From Candidatus Saccharibacteria bacterium UBA669 (lineage in GTDB: Bacteria; Patescibacteriota; Saccharimonadia; Saccharimonadales; Saccharimonadaceae): a DNA stretch of 7,006 nt. Where the stretch lies: the NCBI GenBank assembly GCA_002299795.1, contig DBNP01000039.1, positions 2,383-9,388 of the forward strand. Direction: 5' to 3'. Shown here one piece after another: positions 1-5,555 of this stretch. Under the pieces are notes generated by a model. The model was not told the DNA's origin. It was given only the letters and a program-made list of their open reading frames with translations, and did no database searches. The position numbers and the translations under genes were made by a program. Position 1 is the first letter of the stretch. The number at the start of each line of letters is the position of its first letter.

Positions 1-87
1 GGTCAAAAAATACACGAAGATACTGAAATAACAGATATGAGTTTAGTCAAAAAAGGTAAAAATACCTTTGTACTAGTCCGCTCGTAG
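1..87 (+). CDS. C-terminal end of an unidentified gene (partial)
   Basis: Frame 1 is open from the first base of the window to a TAG at 85-87, giving 28 residues that end in KKGKNTFVLVRS. The other two plus frames hit stops within about 40 bases in this AT-rich stretch. The alternating charged and beta-branched residues look like a real protein tail, and the stop lies 24 bases before the next start, in keeping with the tight packing here. The piece is too short to assign a family, and an open run of this length is not rare by chance, so confidence is modest. The 7-bp inverted repeat at 52-69 would fall inside the coding sequence. Confidence 0.42.
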   Translation, partial: GQKIHEDTEITDMSLVKKGKNTFVLVRS

Positions 88-99
88 CGATAAACGGCG

Positions 100-105
100 T
101 ATACT
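100..105 (+). promoter_or_regulatory. -10 box of a leaderless promoter for the HAD gene
   Basis: TATACT lies here with only six bases between it and the ATG at 112, so transcription would begin at or next to the start codon. No Shine-Dalgarno sequence precedes the ATG. The -35 region is weak; a TTGTAC at 68-73 is too far away to pair with this box. The same arrangement recurs before the genes at 922 and 3372, which is the main support. Confidence 0.5.
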
Positions 106-111
106 GGGTGT

Positions 112-873
112 ATGAAGAAAATTATTGCATTTGATGTTGATGACACGCTTGTAAAGTCAAAAAACCCACTTACACCCGAAATGGTTAGCTTACTTTCAGA
201 GCTAATGAAATCATACGAAGTCGCCATTATTTCTGGTAGTCGTTTCGAGGTATTTGAAGAAAATATCATTGCACCGCTACGCGAGAAGCCACGCGAGCTT
301 CTTGAGCGAATGCACATTTTGCCGACGTGCGGAACTCGCTACTACACCTATGACCACGAGGTAGACACCTGGGATATTATGTATGCCGAGGATTTCACTG
401 AGGAGCAGAAACAGAAAATTGTCGAAGTGTCTGAGCGTCTGACGAAGGAGTCGGGGCTGTGGCCGGCGCATCCTCATGGTGAGGTGATTGAAGACCGCCT
501 GAGCCAGATCGCGATTAGTATGCTCGGCCAGAAGGCGCCTGCCGAGGAAAAGTATGAGTGGTACGCCGCGCATAACGAGGATGCAATACAGCTACGGAAC
601 AAAATTGCGGCAGAACTGCCCGAGTTTGAGGTGCGCAACGGTGGTACGACCACGATTGACATAACGCCAATTGGCGTCGACAAGGCCTACGGTATGCAGA
701 AACTGATTGAAGCGCTTGATGTGACCAAAGAAGAGGTGCTATTTGTCGGTGATCGCCTAGAGAAGGGTGGCAACGACTACCCAGTGAAGGCTATGGGTGT
801 CGACTGTATTGACGTTGATGGCTGGCAAACGACACCGTATGTTGTGCGTGGTATTTTGGGTGTTACCGACTAA
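112..873 (+). CDS. HAD-superfamily IIB phosphatase, phosphomannomutase-like
   Basis: Predicted cytoplasmic, magnesium-dependent HAD phosphohydrolase or phosphomutase of 253 residues. All four HAD motifs are visible: motif I FDVDDT with nucleophile D8 and acid/base D10, motif II IISGSR at 39-44, motif III lysine K191, and motif IV GDRLEKGGNDYPV from residue 213. The GGND form of motif IV is characteristic of the eukaryotic-type phosphomannomutase and sucrose-phosphatase branch of subfamily IIB. The section from about 80 to 185, between motifs II and III, is the expected C2-type cap that selects the substrate. The length is close to that of eukaryotic phosphomannomutases. The substrate is probably a sugar phosphate, but the sequence alone does not separate a mutase from a phosphatase. 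The ATG at 112 begins directly with the first beta strand (MKKIIAFDVD) and follows a -10 box by six bases. The gap to recG is 48 bases, without a clear terminator. Confidence 0.85.
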   Translation: MKKIIAFDVDDTLVKSKNPLTPEMVSLLSELMKSYEVAIISGSRFEVFEENIIAPLREKPRELLERMHILPTCGTRYYTYDHEVDTWDIMYAEDFTEEQKQKIVEVSERLTKESGLWPAHPHGEVIEDRLSQIAISMLGQKAPAEEKYEWYAAHNEDAIQLRNKIAAELPEFEVRNGGTTTIDITPIGVDKAYGMQKLIEALDVTKEEVLFVGDRLEKGGNDYPVKAMGVDCIDVDGWQTTPYVVRGILGVTD

Positions 874-908
874 GAGCGGACGAGGTGGTGCAGTCGCGTG
901 ATTTAACG

Positions 909-914
909 TAAACT
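909..914 (+). promoter_or_regulatory. -10 box of a leaderless promoter for recG
   Basis: TAAACT ends seven bases before the GTG at 922, placing the transcription start at about the first base of the start codon. The -35 region is poor and no ribosome site is present, matching the arrangement at 100-112 and 3359-3372. Confidence 0.45.
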
Positions 915-921
915 ATTAGTA

Positions 922-2955
922 GTGAACCTGTCGACTAAACTAGAGCAAATCAAGGGAGTAGGGCCCAAAACTGCCGAGCAGCTGCGTCTTGCCGGGCTGT
1001 TGACGGTGGGCGATTTACTCACGTTTTTGCCACGTCGCCACGAAGACTATACCGGCGTTGTTGCAATTGTCGATATCCAGCCTGGCAAAGCGACCATCAA
1101 AGCGCGCTGTGAAAAAGTGCAAACGCGCATGGTGCGGCGTGGACTCAAGCTTACCAGCGCAGTGCTGAGTGATGAAACCGGCAAGCTCAACGCCGTGTGG
1201 TTCAACCAGCCCTACCGTACGCAGCAACTTGCCGCGACAGATGAGGAATTCTATTTTAGTGGTGAATTTGAATATAACTACGGGCGATACCAGCTGACCA
1301 ATCCAAGCGCTGAAAAAGCGACTGAGCTTCCGGTTCAGGCAGAGCGCCTCGTGCCCGTCTACCGCGCTATCCATGGTCTGAAGAGCCAGGTGGTTCGCAA
1401 GGTTTTGACCGAGCTACGGCCGCTTATGGGCATGTTGCCCGAGACGCTACCTGAATCGATTGTGAAAGAGGAGCATCTGATGAGCCGCGCTGATGCGATC
1501 AGTACGATGCATTTTCCGGTGCGCATCGAAGATGTTGCGGCTGCGCGGGAGCGGTTGGCGTTTGAGGAATTATTTGAGCTGCTACTCGCGAGCCAGCTCA
1601 ACAAGCTGGAAAATCAAAAACTCGCTGGCTATCACATGCCGTTTGAAGTTGACACGGTCAAAGCATTTGTCGCGCAGCTGCCATTTCAGCTGACGGCGGC
1701 ACAAAAGCGTGCAGCATGGGATATTTTGCAGGATTTTGAAAAATCAACGCCGATGAATCGATTACTACAGGGCGATGTCGGAAGCGGCAAGACGGTCGTA
1801 GCCGGCCTAGCGGCGCGGCAGGCGGTGAGTCATGGCTATCAAACTGCTCTGATGGCGCCCACAGAGATACTCGCCATTCAGCATGCCGCGACACTTGAGG
1901 GCCTACTGGCACCGTTCGGCATCACAGTTGGCCTGCTGATTGGGAGCGTGAAGGGCAAGGCACGCCAGACTTTGTATGAACAAATCAGTGATGGCGCGGT
2001 CGACGTGGTGGTGGGTACGCACGCGCTCATACAGGACACGGTGACATTTAAGCAGCTCGGGTTCGTTGTGATTGACGAGCAGCACCGATTTGGCGTGGCT
2101 CAGCGTCAGAAGCTACTCAGTAAATCTGGCACATTGCCGCACCTGCTAGCAATGACGGCGACGCCGATCCCGCGCAGCCTGGCGCTCACGGTGTACGGTG
2201 AGCTTGATGTGTCGGTGCTTGGCGAGCGTCCGGCGAATCGGCTACCGATCATCACGAAAATCATCTCGCCGGTGAGTGCGCACACGATTTATGCCCATTG
2301 CGATCAAGAAATTGCTAAAGGTCGGCAGGTGTACGTGGTGTGTAGTTTGATCGACGACAACCCGGACAACGATATCAAAAGCGTGCAGGCTGAGTACAAA
2401 CGGCTCAAAAATAGCATATTTGGTCATCGGCAGATCGGACTTCTGCACGGCAAGATGAAGCCGAGCGAAAAAGATCAAGTGATGCGTGACTTCAAGGCGC
2501 AAAAGTACGACATTCTTGTCAGCACGACAGTGGTCGAGGTGGGGGTAGATGTGCCCAATGCGACTGTGATGATCATTGAAAACGCCGATCAGTTTGGCCT
2601 GAGCCAGCTGCACCAGCTGCGTGGGCGGGTGGGGCGCAGTGAGCACCAGAGCTATTGCTATTTAATGATGAGTTCCACAAACAAGCCGTCGCAGCGGCTA
2701 CGCGAGATTGAGAAGAGTAATGATGGGTTCTACCTAGCTGAGGTGGATATGCAGCTACGCGGGCCAGGGGAGATCTACGGGAAAGCACAGCATGGTGCGC
2801 TGAATCTTCAGATTGCAACACTCGGCGACACGCAGCTGATCGCGCGTGCGCAAAAGGCCGCTAAGCGATGTACGGATACAGGAATGGACCTCGAGGCATT
2901 GCCAGACCTTGCGCACCGCGTACAGTACTACCAGCGACTCACGACGCTAAACTAG
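922..2955 (+). CDS. recG: ATP-dependent DNA helicase RecG
   Basis: RecG is the monomeric superfamily 2 translocase that regresses stalled replication forks and migrates branched DNA. The 677-residue product has the full layout. A helix-hairpin-helix-like stretch with GVGPKTAEQL lies at 12-21. An OB-fold wedge domain spans roughly 50-150, with VPVYRAIHGL at its end. Helicase domain 1 has Walker A GDVGSGKT at 284-291, APTEILA at 312-318, DEQH at 385-388 and TATPIPRSL at 412-420. Helicase domain 2 has STTVVEVGVDVP from 534 and QLRGRVGR at 565-572. The C-terminal signature QLRGPGEIYG at 611-620 is typical of RecG and separates it from PriA and Mfd. Length is normal for the family (about 690) and no key residue is missing. 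The GTG start is chosen because it gives the standard N-terminus and sits seven bases after a -10 box. It converges on the small minus-strand gene downstream. Confidence 0.97.
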   Translation: MNLSTKLEQIKGVGPKTAEQLRLAGLLTVGDLLTFLPRRHEDYTGVVAIVDIQPGKATIKARCEKVQTRMVRRGLKLTSAVLSDETGKLNAVWFNQPYRTQQLAATDEEFYFSGEFEYNYGRYQLTNPSAEKATELPVQAERLVPVYRAIHGLKSQVVRKVLTELRPLMGMLPETLPESIVKEEHLMSRADAISTMHFPVRIEDVAAARERLAFEELFELLLASQLNKLENQKLAGYHMPFEVDTVKAFVAQLPFQLTAAQKRAAWDILQDFEKSTPMNRLLQGDVGSGKTVVAGLAARQAVSHGYQTALMAPTEILAIQHAATLEGLLAPFGITVGLLIGSVKGKARQTLYEQISDGAVDVVVGTHALIQDTVTFKQLGFVVIDEQHRFGVAQRQKLLSKSGTLPHLLAMTATPIPRSLALTVYGELDVSVLGERPANRLPIITKIISPVSAHTIYAHCDQEIAKGRQVYVVCSLIDDNPDNDIKSVQAEYKRLKNSIFGHRQIGLLHGKMKPSEKDQVMRDFKAQKYDILVSTTVVEVGVDVPNATVMIIENADQFGLSQLHQLRGRVGRSEHQSYCYLMMSSTNKPSQRLREIEKSNDGFYLAEVDMQLRGPGEIYGKAQHGALNLQIATLGDTQLIARAQKAAKRCTDTGMDLEALPDLAHRVQYYQRLTTLN

Positions 2956-2958
2956 CCC

Positions 2959-2992
2959 AAAAAAGCAAACAGCCCCCGGTGACCCGGAGGCT
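2959..2992 (-). terminator. Rho-independent terminator of the small minus-strand gene
   Basis: On the minus strand, 2992-2971 forms a GC-rich hairpin of eight pairs with one internal mismatch and a four-base loop. Six bases later come six T residues (complement of 2959-2964). Orientation fits the gene ending at 3017. The outer arm AGCCCCCG (2971-2978) can instead pair with CGGGGGCT at 3011-3018, which overlaps the stop codon, so two mutually exclusive folds exist. No T-run follows on the plus strand, so the hairpin is not an obvious terminator for recG. Confidence 0.7.
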
Positions 2993-3016
2993 GCATGCCT
3001 ACAACGGGGTCGGGGG

Positions 3017-3262
3017 CTACCAGTTTCGGACTTCGATAGCGAGTCCGAAAATCGTCTGTAAGTCATGGAACATGACGTAGACCTTCGCACCGTCACGAGT
3101 CTTAATCTCGTAGACGGTGTGGTTGTCGGGACGGTTGCCAGCCTCCTTGGCCAGCGCGTCCTCCAGCACCGTGTCGCGTTGTGTCGTGAGGAACCTCTCC
3201 CGAACCGTTGCGGTTCGGTAGGGGTGAAACACGACCTGTCCGAATAGCCGAGGCTCGTACAC
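3017..3262 (-). CDS. Small protein of unknown function, strongly promoted
   Basis: An 81-residue product that I do not recognise. It has no signal peptide, membrane segment or cysteine pair, and is rich in charged and aromatic residues. Short strands (FGQVVFHPYR, TVYEIKTRDG, KVYVMF, LAIEVRNW) surround a central helical part (residues 22-41), suggesting a small alpha/beta fold. Evidence for a real gene is good. The GTG start follows AGGAG by five bases, a perfect consensus promoter lies upstream, a terminator lies just after the stop, and codons favour C and G at the third position. Transcript length would be about 330 bases, so this is a single-gene unit. It runs against recG and diverges from the phospholipase-like gene. 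In codon use and in having a Shine-Dalgarno site it resembles the JAB-E1 pair at the right end rather than its immediate neighbours. It does not end in Gly-Gly, so it is not an obvious ubiquitin-like protein. Confidence 0.75.
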   Translation of the reverse strand: MYEPRLFGQVVFHPYRTATVRERFLTTQRDTVLEDALAKEAGNRPDNHTVYEIKTRDGAKVYVMFHDLQTIFGLAIEVRNW

Positions 3263-3267
3263 CTTGT

Positions 3268-3272
3268 CTCCT
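3268..3272 (-). promoter_or_regulatory. Shine-Dalgarno site of the small minus-strand gene
   Basis: AGGAG on the minus strand, five bases before the GTG at 3262-3260. It decides the start, because this frame has no better-supported start nearby. Confidence 0.75.
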
Positions 3273-3299
3273 ATCTAGCGGAAAGAACGGTCATTATAT

Positions 3300-3328
3300 A
3301 TTATATCAAAAATATCTACATTTGTCAA
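3300..3328 (-). promoter_or_regulatory. Perfect sigma-70 consensus promoter
   Basis: Read on the minus strand, TTGACA (3328-3323) is followed after exactly 17 bases by TATAAT (3305-3300). Both hexamers match the housekeeping consensus at every position. A second TATAAT overlaps downstream at 3298-3293. The start site should be near 3293, giving a leader of about 30 bases carrying the AGGAG site. Natural promoters rarely match consensus at both boxes with ideal spacing, so strong transcription of the 81-codon gene is expected. Confidence 0.85.
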
Positions 3329-3355
3329 TATGTTTACGTATATAGCCGGATTTGT

Positions 3356-3364
3356 TGCTATACT
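3356..3364 (+). promoter_or_regulatory. Extended -10 leaderless promoter of the phospholipase-like gene
   Basis: TGC followed by TATACT (3359-3364) is an extended -10 element. It ends seven bases before the ATG at 3372. A TTTACG at 3333-3338 could serve as a poor -35 with a long 20-base spacer. It lies inside the longer reading frame that starts at 3330 and so argues for the shorter protein. Confidence 0.55.
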
Positions 3365-3371
3365 GGATAGG

Positions 3372-4178
3372 ATGTATTCTGGCACAACATTTCGAAAGCA
3401 ATCGGGCGGATTTATTGGTGTGCACCAAAAGATCGATCGAGTGGCCCGTCGTTACCTGCGCACCATACCTGGTGTTGGGCCGGGTTTTCCAGAGATTAAA
3501 GACATATTGCACTTTGAAGGCAACAACGGCCCCGACGGCATCAAGCGCAAAAGCCCCAGCCAGGACGAGCCATGGCACTATATCGACCCCACGCGCTCAG
3601 ATGACCATGCGCTTGCTGGCATGATTCTTGACCATCAGCATAATCTTGTCGATGCGCTACGCACTGGCAATTACTACCGTGCTTCGTTTGAGGCCGCCTG
3701 GATAGCGCACGCGATCGTCGACGGTCTCACGCCGGCGCATCACTACCCACTGAGCGACAAGATAGAAGAGCTGTGGGGCAAGCCCAAGGAAGAGCGACTA
3801 TCGATCAAAGAGAAAAACTATATCAAGGGCGAAAGCGCGCGGGATACGCTGGGTAAAAACTGGCAGTACTGGGGCGCGAAGGGTGTGTTTGTGACGCATG
3901 TCATGTTTGAACTTGGGGTGGCGACAAGCATCAAAACCACGCGGTTTCGTAGCAGTACGATGTCGCTACAATGGTTGCGATATGCTGATGAGGCGGGCCT
4001 AGAGAGGGTGTTCCTGGATGCTGTTGAGCACGTGTACGCACTCGACATGTACCATACGTATTGGCAGCAGGGCTGGACGGCGAAGCTGGCTCGCCAGACT
4101 CGTGTGCAGCTAATACCAGAGATTATTCGCGTAGTGACCTATGCTTGGTATGCAGCATACAAAGAGGCTGGCCTGTAA
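3372..4178 (+). CDS. Zinc-dependent phospholipase C / S1-P1 nuclease-like protein
   Basis: A 268-residue protein, mostly helical, with a metal-ligand pattern like that of zinc-dependent phospholipase C. It shows H18, H47, D65, H69 and D72 (EPWHYID), H113-x3-D117, H123 six residues later, and H176-x3-E180. From memory, Bacillus cereus phospholipase C uses H69, H118-x3-D122, H128 six residues later, and H142-x3-E146, so the order and key spacings agree. The larger gap before the last pair is where family members vary. This supports a trinuclear zinc hydrolase acting on phosphodiesters, with phospholipid or nucleic acid as substrate. No signal peptide is visible, unlike the secreted B. cereus enzyme, whose mature N-terminal Trp is itself a zinc ligand, so the first metal site must differ. 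The ATG at 3372 is preferred to the in-frame ATG at 3330 because a -10 box lies between them. Its TAA stop shares an A with the rsmD start (TAATG), so the two are translationally coupled. Confidence 0.6.
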   Translation: MYSGTTFRKQSGGFIGVHQKIDRVARRYLRTIPGVGPGFPEIKDILHFEGNNGPDGIKRKSPSQDEPWHYIDPTRSDDHALAGMILDHQHNLVDALRTGNYYRASFEAAWIAHAIVDGLTPAHHYPLSDKIEELWGKPKEERLSIKEKNYIKGESARDTLGKNWQYWGAKGVFVTHVMFELGVATSIKTTRFRSSTMSLQWLRYADEAGLERVFLDAVEHVYALDMYHTYWQQGWTAKLARQTRVQLIPEIIRVVTYAWYAAYKEAGL

Positions 4179-4723
4179 TGAATGTGCGGATTATTGCTGG
4201 TATATATGGTGGGCGCAAAATTGACGCGCCTGACAACACACGAACGCACCCAATGGGTGAACGTATTCGAAATGCACTGTTCAATAGCCTCGGCACATCA
4301 GTAGAGGGCGCGGCGGTACTTGACGCCTTTGCAGGCACCGGAGCAATCGGGCTCGAAGCCATTAGCCGCGGCGCGGCGCATTGCACGTTCGTTGAACGTG
4401 ACAAAATCGCACAAAAAGTTTTGGCCAAAAATGTTGCATTGCTAGGAGCGGAAACGCAGTGCAAAATAGTACGCACATCTATAAATACTTGGGTCGATCA
4501 AAATGACGACGCCAGCTATGACATCATATTTGCCGACCCGCCATACCACGATCTGCAGTTATCCACAGTTAGCAAACTTTTTGGGCTTCTCAAACCGAAT
4601 GGGCTTATGGTATTATCCCATACAGGAAGAGGTGAGGGACCAAATCTGCTAAACGGAATTGTTGTGGTGGACAATCGTAGTTATGGATCTGCATACCTCA
4701 CCTTCTTCCGCCGAGAGGCTTAG
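4178..4723 (+). CDS. rsmD: 16S rRNA (guanine966-N2)-methyltransferase RsmD
   Basis: RsmD uses S-adenosylmethionine to methylate N2 of G966 in the 30S P-site region. The 181-residue product has the family hallmarks: the N-terminal RIIAGIYGGRKI (4-15), then GERIRNALFNSL (27-38), the SAM-binding LDAFAGTGAIGLEA (48-61), the acidic VERD (72-75) at the end of the second strand, and the catalytic ADPPY (119-123). Length matches bacterial RsmD, at about 180-200 residues. The frame is open further upstream, but the family N-terminus begins at this ATG, which overlaps the preceding stop by one base. Translation therefore probably depends on the upstream gene. The AGAGG at 4163-4167, ten bases before the start, is a weak ribosome site. 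A terminator follows directly after the stop. Confidence 0.95.
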   Translation: MNVRIIAGIYGGRKIDAPDNTRTHPMGERIRNALFNSLGTSVEGAAVLDAFAGTGAIGLEAISRGAAHCTFVERDKIAQKVLAKNVALLGAETQCKIVRTSINTWVDQNDDASYDIIFADPPYHDLQLSTVSKLFGLLKPNGLMVLSHTGRGEGPNLLNGIVVVDNRSYGSAYLTFFRREA

Positions 4724-4728
4724 TATCC

Positions 4729-4752
4729 GACCTCGTATGTAGGTCTTTTTTT
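4729..4752 (+). terminator. Rho-independent terminator after rsmD
   Basis: GACCT (4729-4733) pairs with AGGTC (4741-4745) around a seven-base loop, followed at once by seven T residues (4746-4752). The stem is short but the T-run and placement, five bases after the rsmD stop, are typical. It closes the phospholipase-rsmD unit. Confidence 0.75.
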
Positions 4753-4763
4753 ATTGCCTATGT

Positions 4764-4792
4764 TTGTACGCTCGGAGGAAGCTTGCTTTACT
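4764..4792 (+). promoter_or_regulatory. Probable promoter of the phosphatidyltransferase gene
   Basis: TTGTAC (4764-4769) and TTTACT (4787-4792) are separated by 17 bases, and TTTACT ends seven bases before the in-frame GTG at 4800, the same geometry as the other plus-strand genes. An alternative pair is TTGCTT (4783-4788) with TAATAG (4805-4810), which would sit seven bases before the ATG at 4818. Both matches are imperfect. Confidence 0.4.
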
Positions 4793-4799
4793 AGTACTT

Positions 4800-5420
4800 G
4801 TGACTAATAGAGATATCATGAGACCACTTAGCAAAATTGCTCAGCCGCTCAAAAACGGCCTGCTTGCTACCCATGAGGCATGGCCGTCATATTCTCCCGA
4901 GCAACAGGGCGCGATCGTGGCGGCAAATGTCGTGACCGCTGGTCGTCTTGTTTTGCGTGCTGGTATAGAGGCGCAGTTTTTAAGTGGCAACCTGACCAGA
5001 GGGCAGTATGTCACCGCAAATAGTATCGCCGATATGCTCGACAAACTTGATGGGCATATTATCCGTAGTAATGATGCGGCCAACGAATGGGGCAAGGTAT
5101 TTGACCCCTATGTCGACAAAGTAGACTTTTTCGGACAGGAATTGCTCCGTACCTGTAGGGGTGAGATTTTGCCTGCAACATTTTTGATACGATTTTTGCG
5201 CGATGTCGCGTCAACACAGCTGCGGACTAATGCAGCTGAGGATGGCACAAAAAACCCGGCGGCCAATAAATGGGGCCAAGTTTCAACAACGGTGCGCTCA
5301 GTGTCGCTGCGTGTGAATGACCTATTCCCACACTCTAGAGGTGCACGCGTAGCAGAGCATCTAGCGACCGCCGCACTGCTTGCATCTCTTGGCCGCAATT
5401 GGGCTGAATACAAGGCATAG
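4800..5420 (+). CDS. CDP-alcohol phosphatidyltransferase family protein (PgsA-like)
   Basis: Membrane enzyme that transfers a phosphatidyl group from CDP-diacylglycerol (or a related CDP-alcohol) to an alcohol, usually glycerol 3-phosphate in minimal bacteria. With the GTG start it has 206 residues. The family motif D-x2-D-G-x2-A-R-x8-G-x3-D-x3-D is present with exact spacing as D81, D84, G85, R89, G98, D102 and D106, but the usual Ala before Arg is Ile. Other family marks are ANVVTAGRL (42-50), the Arg-rich segment RFLRDVASTQLR (131-142) and KWGQVSTTVRSV (158-169), which corresponds to the usual GKxKT segment. Hydrophobic segments (about 38-62, 122-134 and 184-198) are fewer and weaker than in typical PgsA. 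The start is uncertain: GTG 4800 fits the promoter geometry, ATG 4818 is the conventional choice (200 residues), and TTG 4764 overlaps the proposed -35. It is its own transcription unit after the rsmD terminator. Confidence 0.75.
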   Translation: MTNRDIMRPLSKIAQPLKNGLLATHEAWPSYSPEQQGAIVAANVVTAGRLVLRAGIEAQFLSGNLTRGQYVTANSIADMLDKLDGHIIRSNDAANEWGKVFDPYVDKVDFFGQELLRTCRGEILPATFLIRFLRDVASTQLRTNAAEDGTKNPAANKWGQVSTTVRSVSLRVNDLFPHSRGARVAEHLATAALLASLGRNWAEYKA

Positions 5421-5454
5421 CACCTGCAAAGTGCCGGGTCGCGACAAAAATGAG

Positions 5455-5511
5455 TGACCGATTCGCTGTCTACAGCTCATCAGCACGACTATTGTTATTC
5501 GTGGTCGGTCA
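5455..5511 (-). ncRNA. Putative type III hammerhead ribozyme
   Basis: On the minus strand the parts appear in order. Stem III 5' arm is TGACCGA (5511-5505), then C at the cleavage position (5504). Stem I is CACGA (5503-5499) pairing with TCGTG (5488-5484) around a ten-base loop. The conserved core CTGATGA follows (5483-5477). Stem II is GCTGT (5476-5472) with ACAGC (5469-5465), carrying the conserved G10.1-C11.1 pair. Then come GAA (5464-5462) and stem III 3' arm TCGGTCA (5461-5455). Every stem pair is Watson-Crick, and all single-stranded core positions match the hammerhead consensus. Cleavage would fall between 5504 and 5503. The one deviation is the first pair of stem III, U15.1-A16.1 instead of A15.1-U16.1, which may slow cleavage. 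It lies 44 bases after the stop of the E1-like gene and in the same orientation, so it would be transcribed with the JAB-E1 operon. A T5 run follows four bases later on the same strand. Confidence 0.8.
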
Positions 5512-5512
5512 A

Positions 5513-5548
5513 GGGGACTCTGTGAACTTGTTAGCCCACAGAGTCCCC
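5513..5548 (-). terminator. Perfect 12-bp hairpin after the E1-like gene
   Basis: GGGGACTCTGTG (5513-5524) pairs perfectly with CACAGAGTCCCC (5537-5548) across a 12-base loop. It starts seven bases after the stop codon of the E1-like gene and ends one base before hammerhead stem III. No T-run follows on either strand, so it is a poor classical terminator. It may instead protect the 3' end left after ribozyme cleavage, or act as a barrier between convergent genes. The structure is certain; the role is inferred. Confidence 0.55.
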
Positions 5549-5555
5549 GGTTCAT

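Noticed and set aside
52..69. 7-bp inverted repeat AAAGGTA/TACCTTT as a terminator
   Set aside because: The stem is AT-rich and lies inside the probable coding tail that ends at 87. A T-run exists only on the minus strand, where no gene precedes it.
2..164. Three copies of GTCAAAAAA at 2-10, 46-54 and 156-164 as a regulatory repeat
   Set aside because: Spacing is irregular, one copy is inside the HAD gene, and the surrounding DNA is A-rich, so chance is a sufficient explanation.
3330..3371. Longer version of the phospholipase-like protein starting at ATG 3330
   Set aside because: The extra 14 codons contain the extended -10 box, no ribosome site precedes 3330, and the region overlaps the divergent consensus promoter.
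3984..3990. CTGATGA on the plus strand inside the phospholipase-like gene
   Set aside because: It encodes Ala-Asp-Glu in a well-supported frame, and there is no GAA or stem arrangement around it.
5455..5511. Cloverleaf-like fold with a 7-bp closing stem as a degenerate tRNA
   Set aside because: There is no D-arm, anticodon-arm or T-arm arrangement and no GTTC element, while the minus strand matches the hammerhead core exactly.
5361..5555. Minus-strand frame of 64 codons after the E1-like gene
   Set aside because: It covers the hairpin, the hammerhead and the antisense end of the phosphatidyltransferase gene, and its start has no ribosome site.
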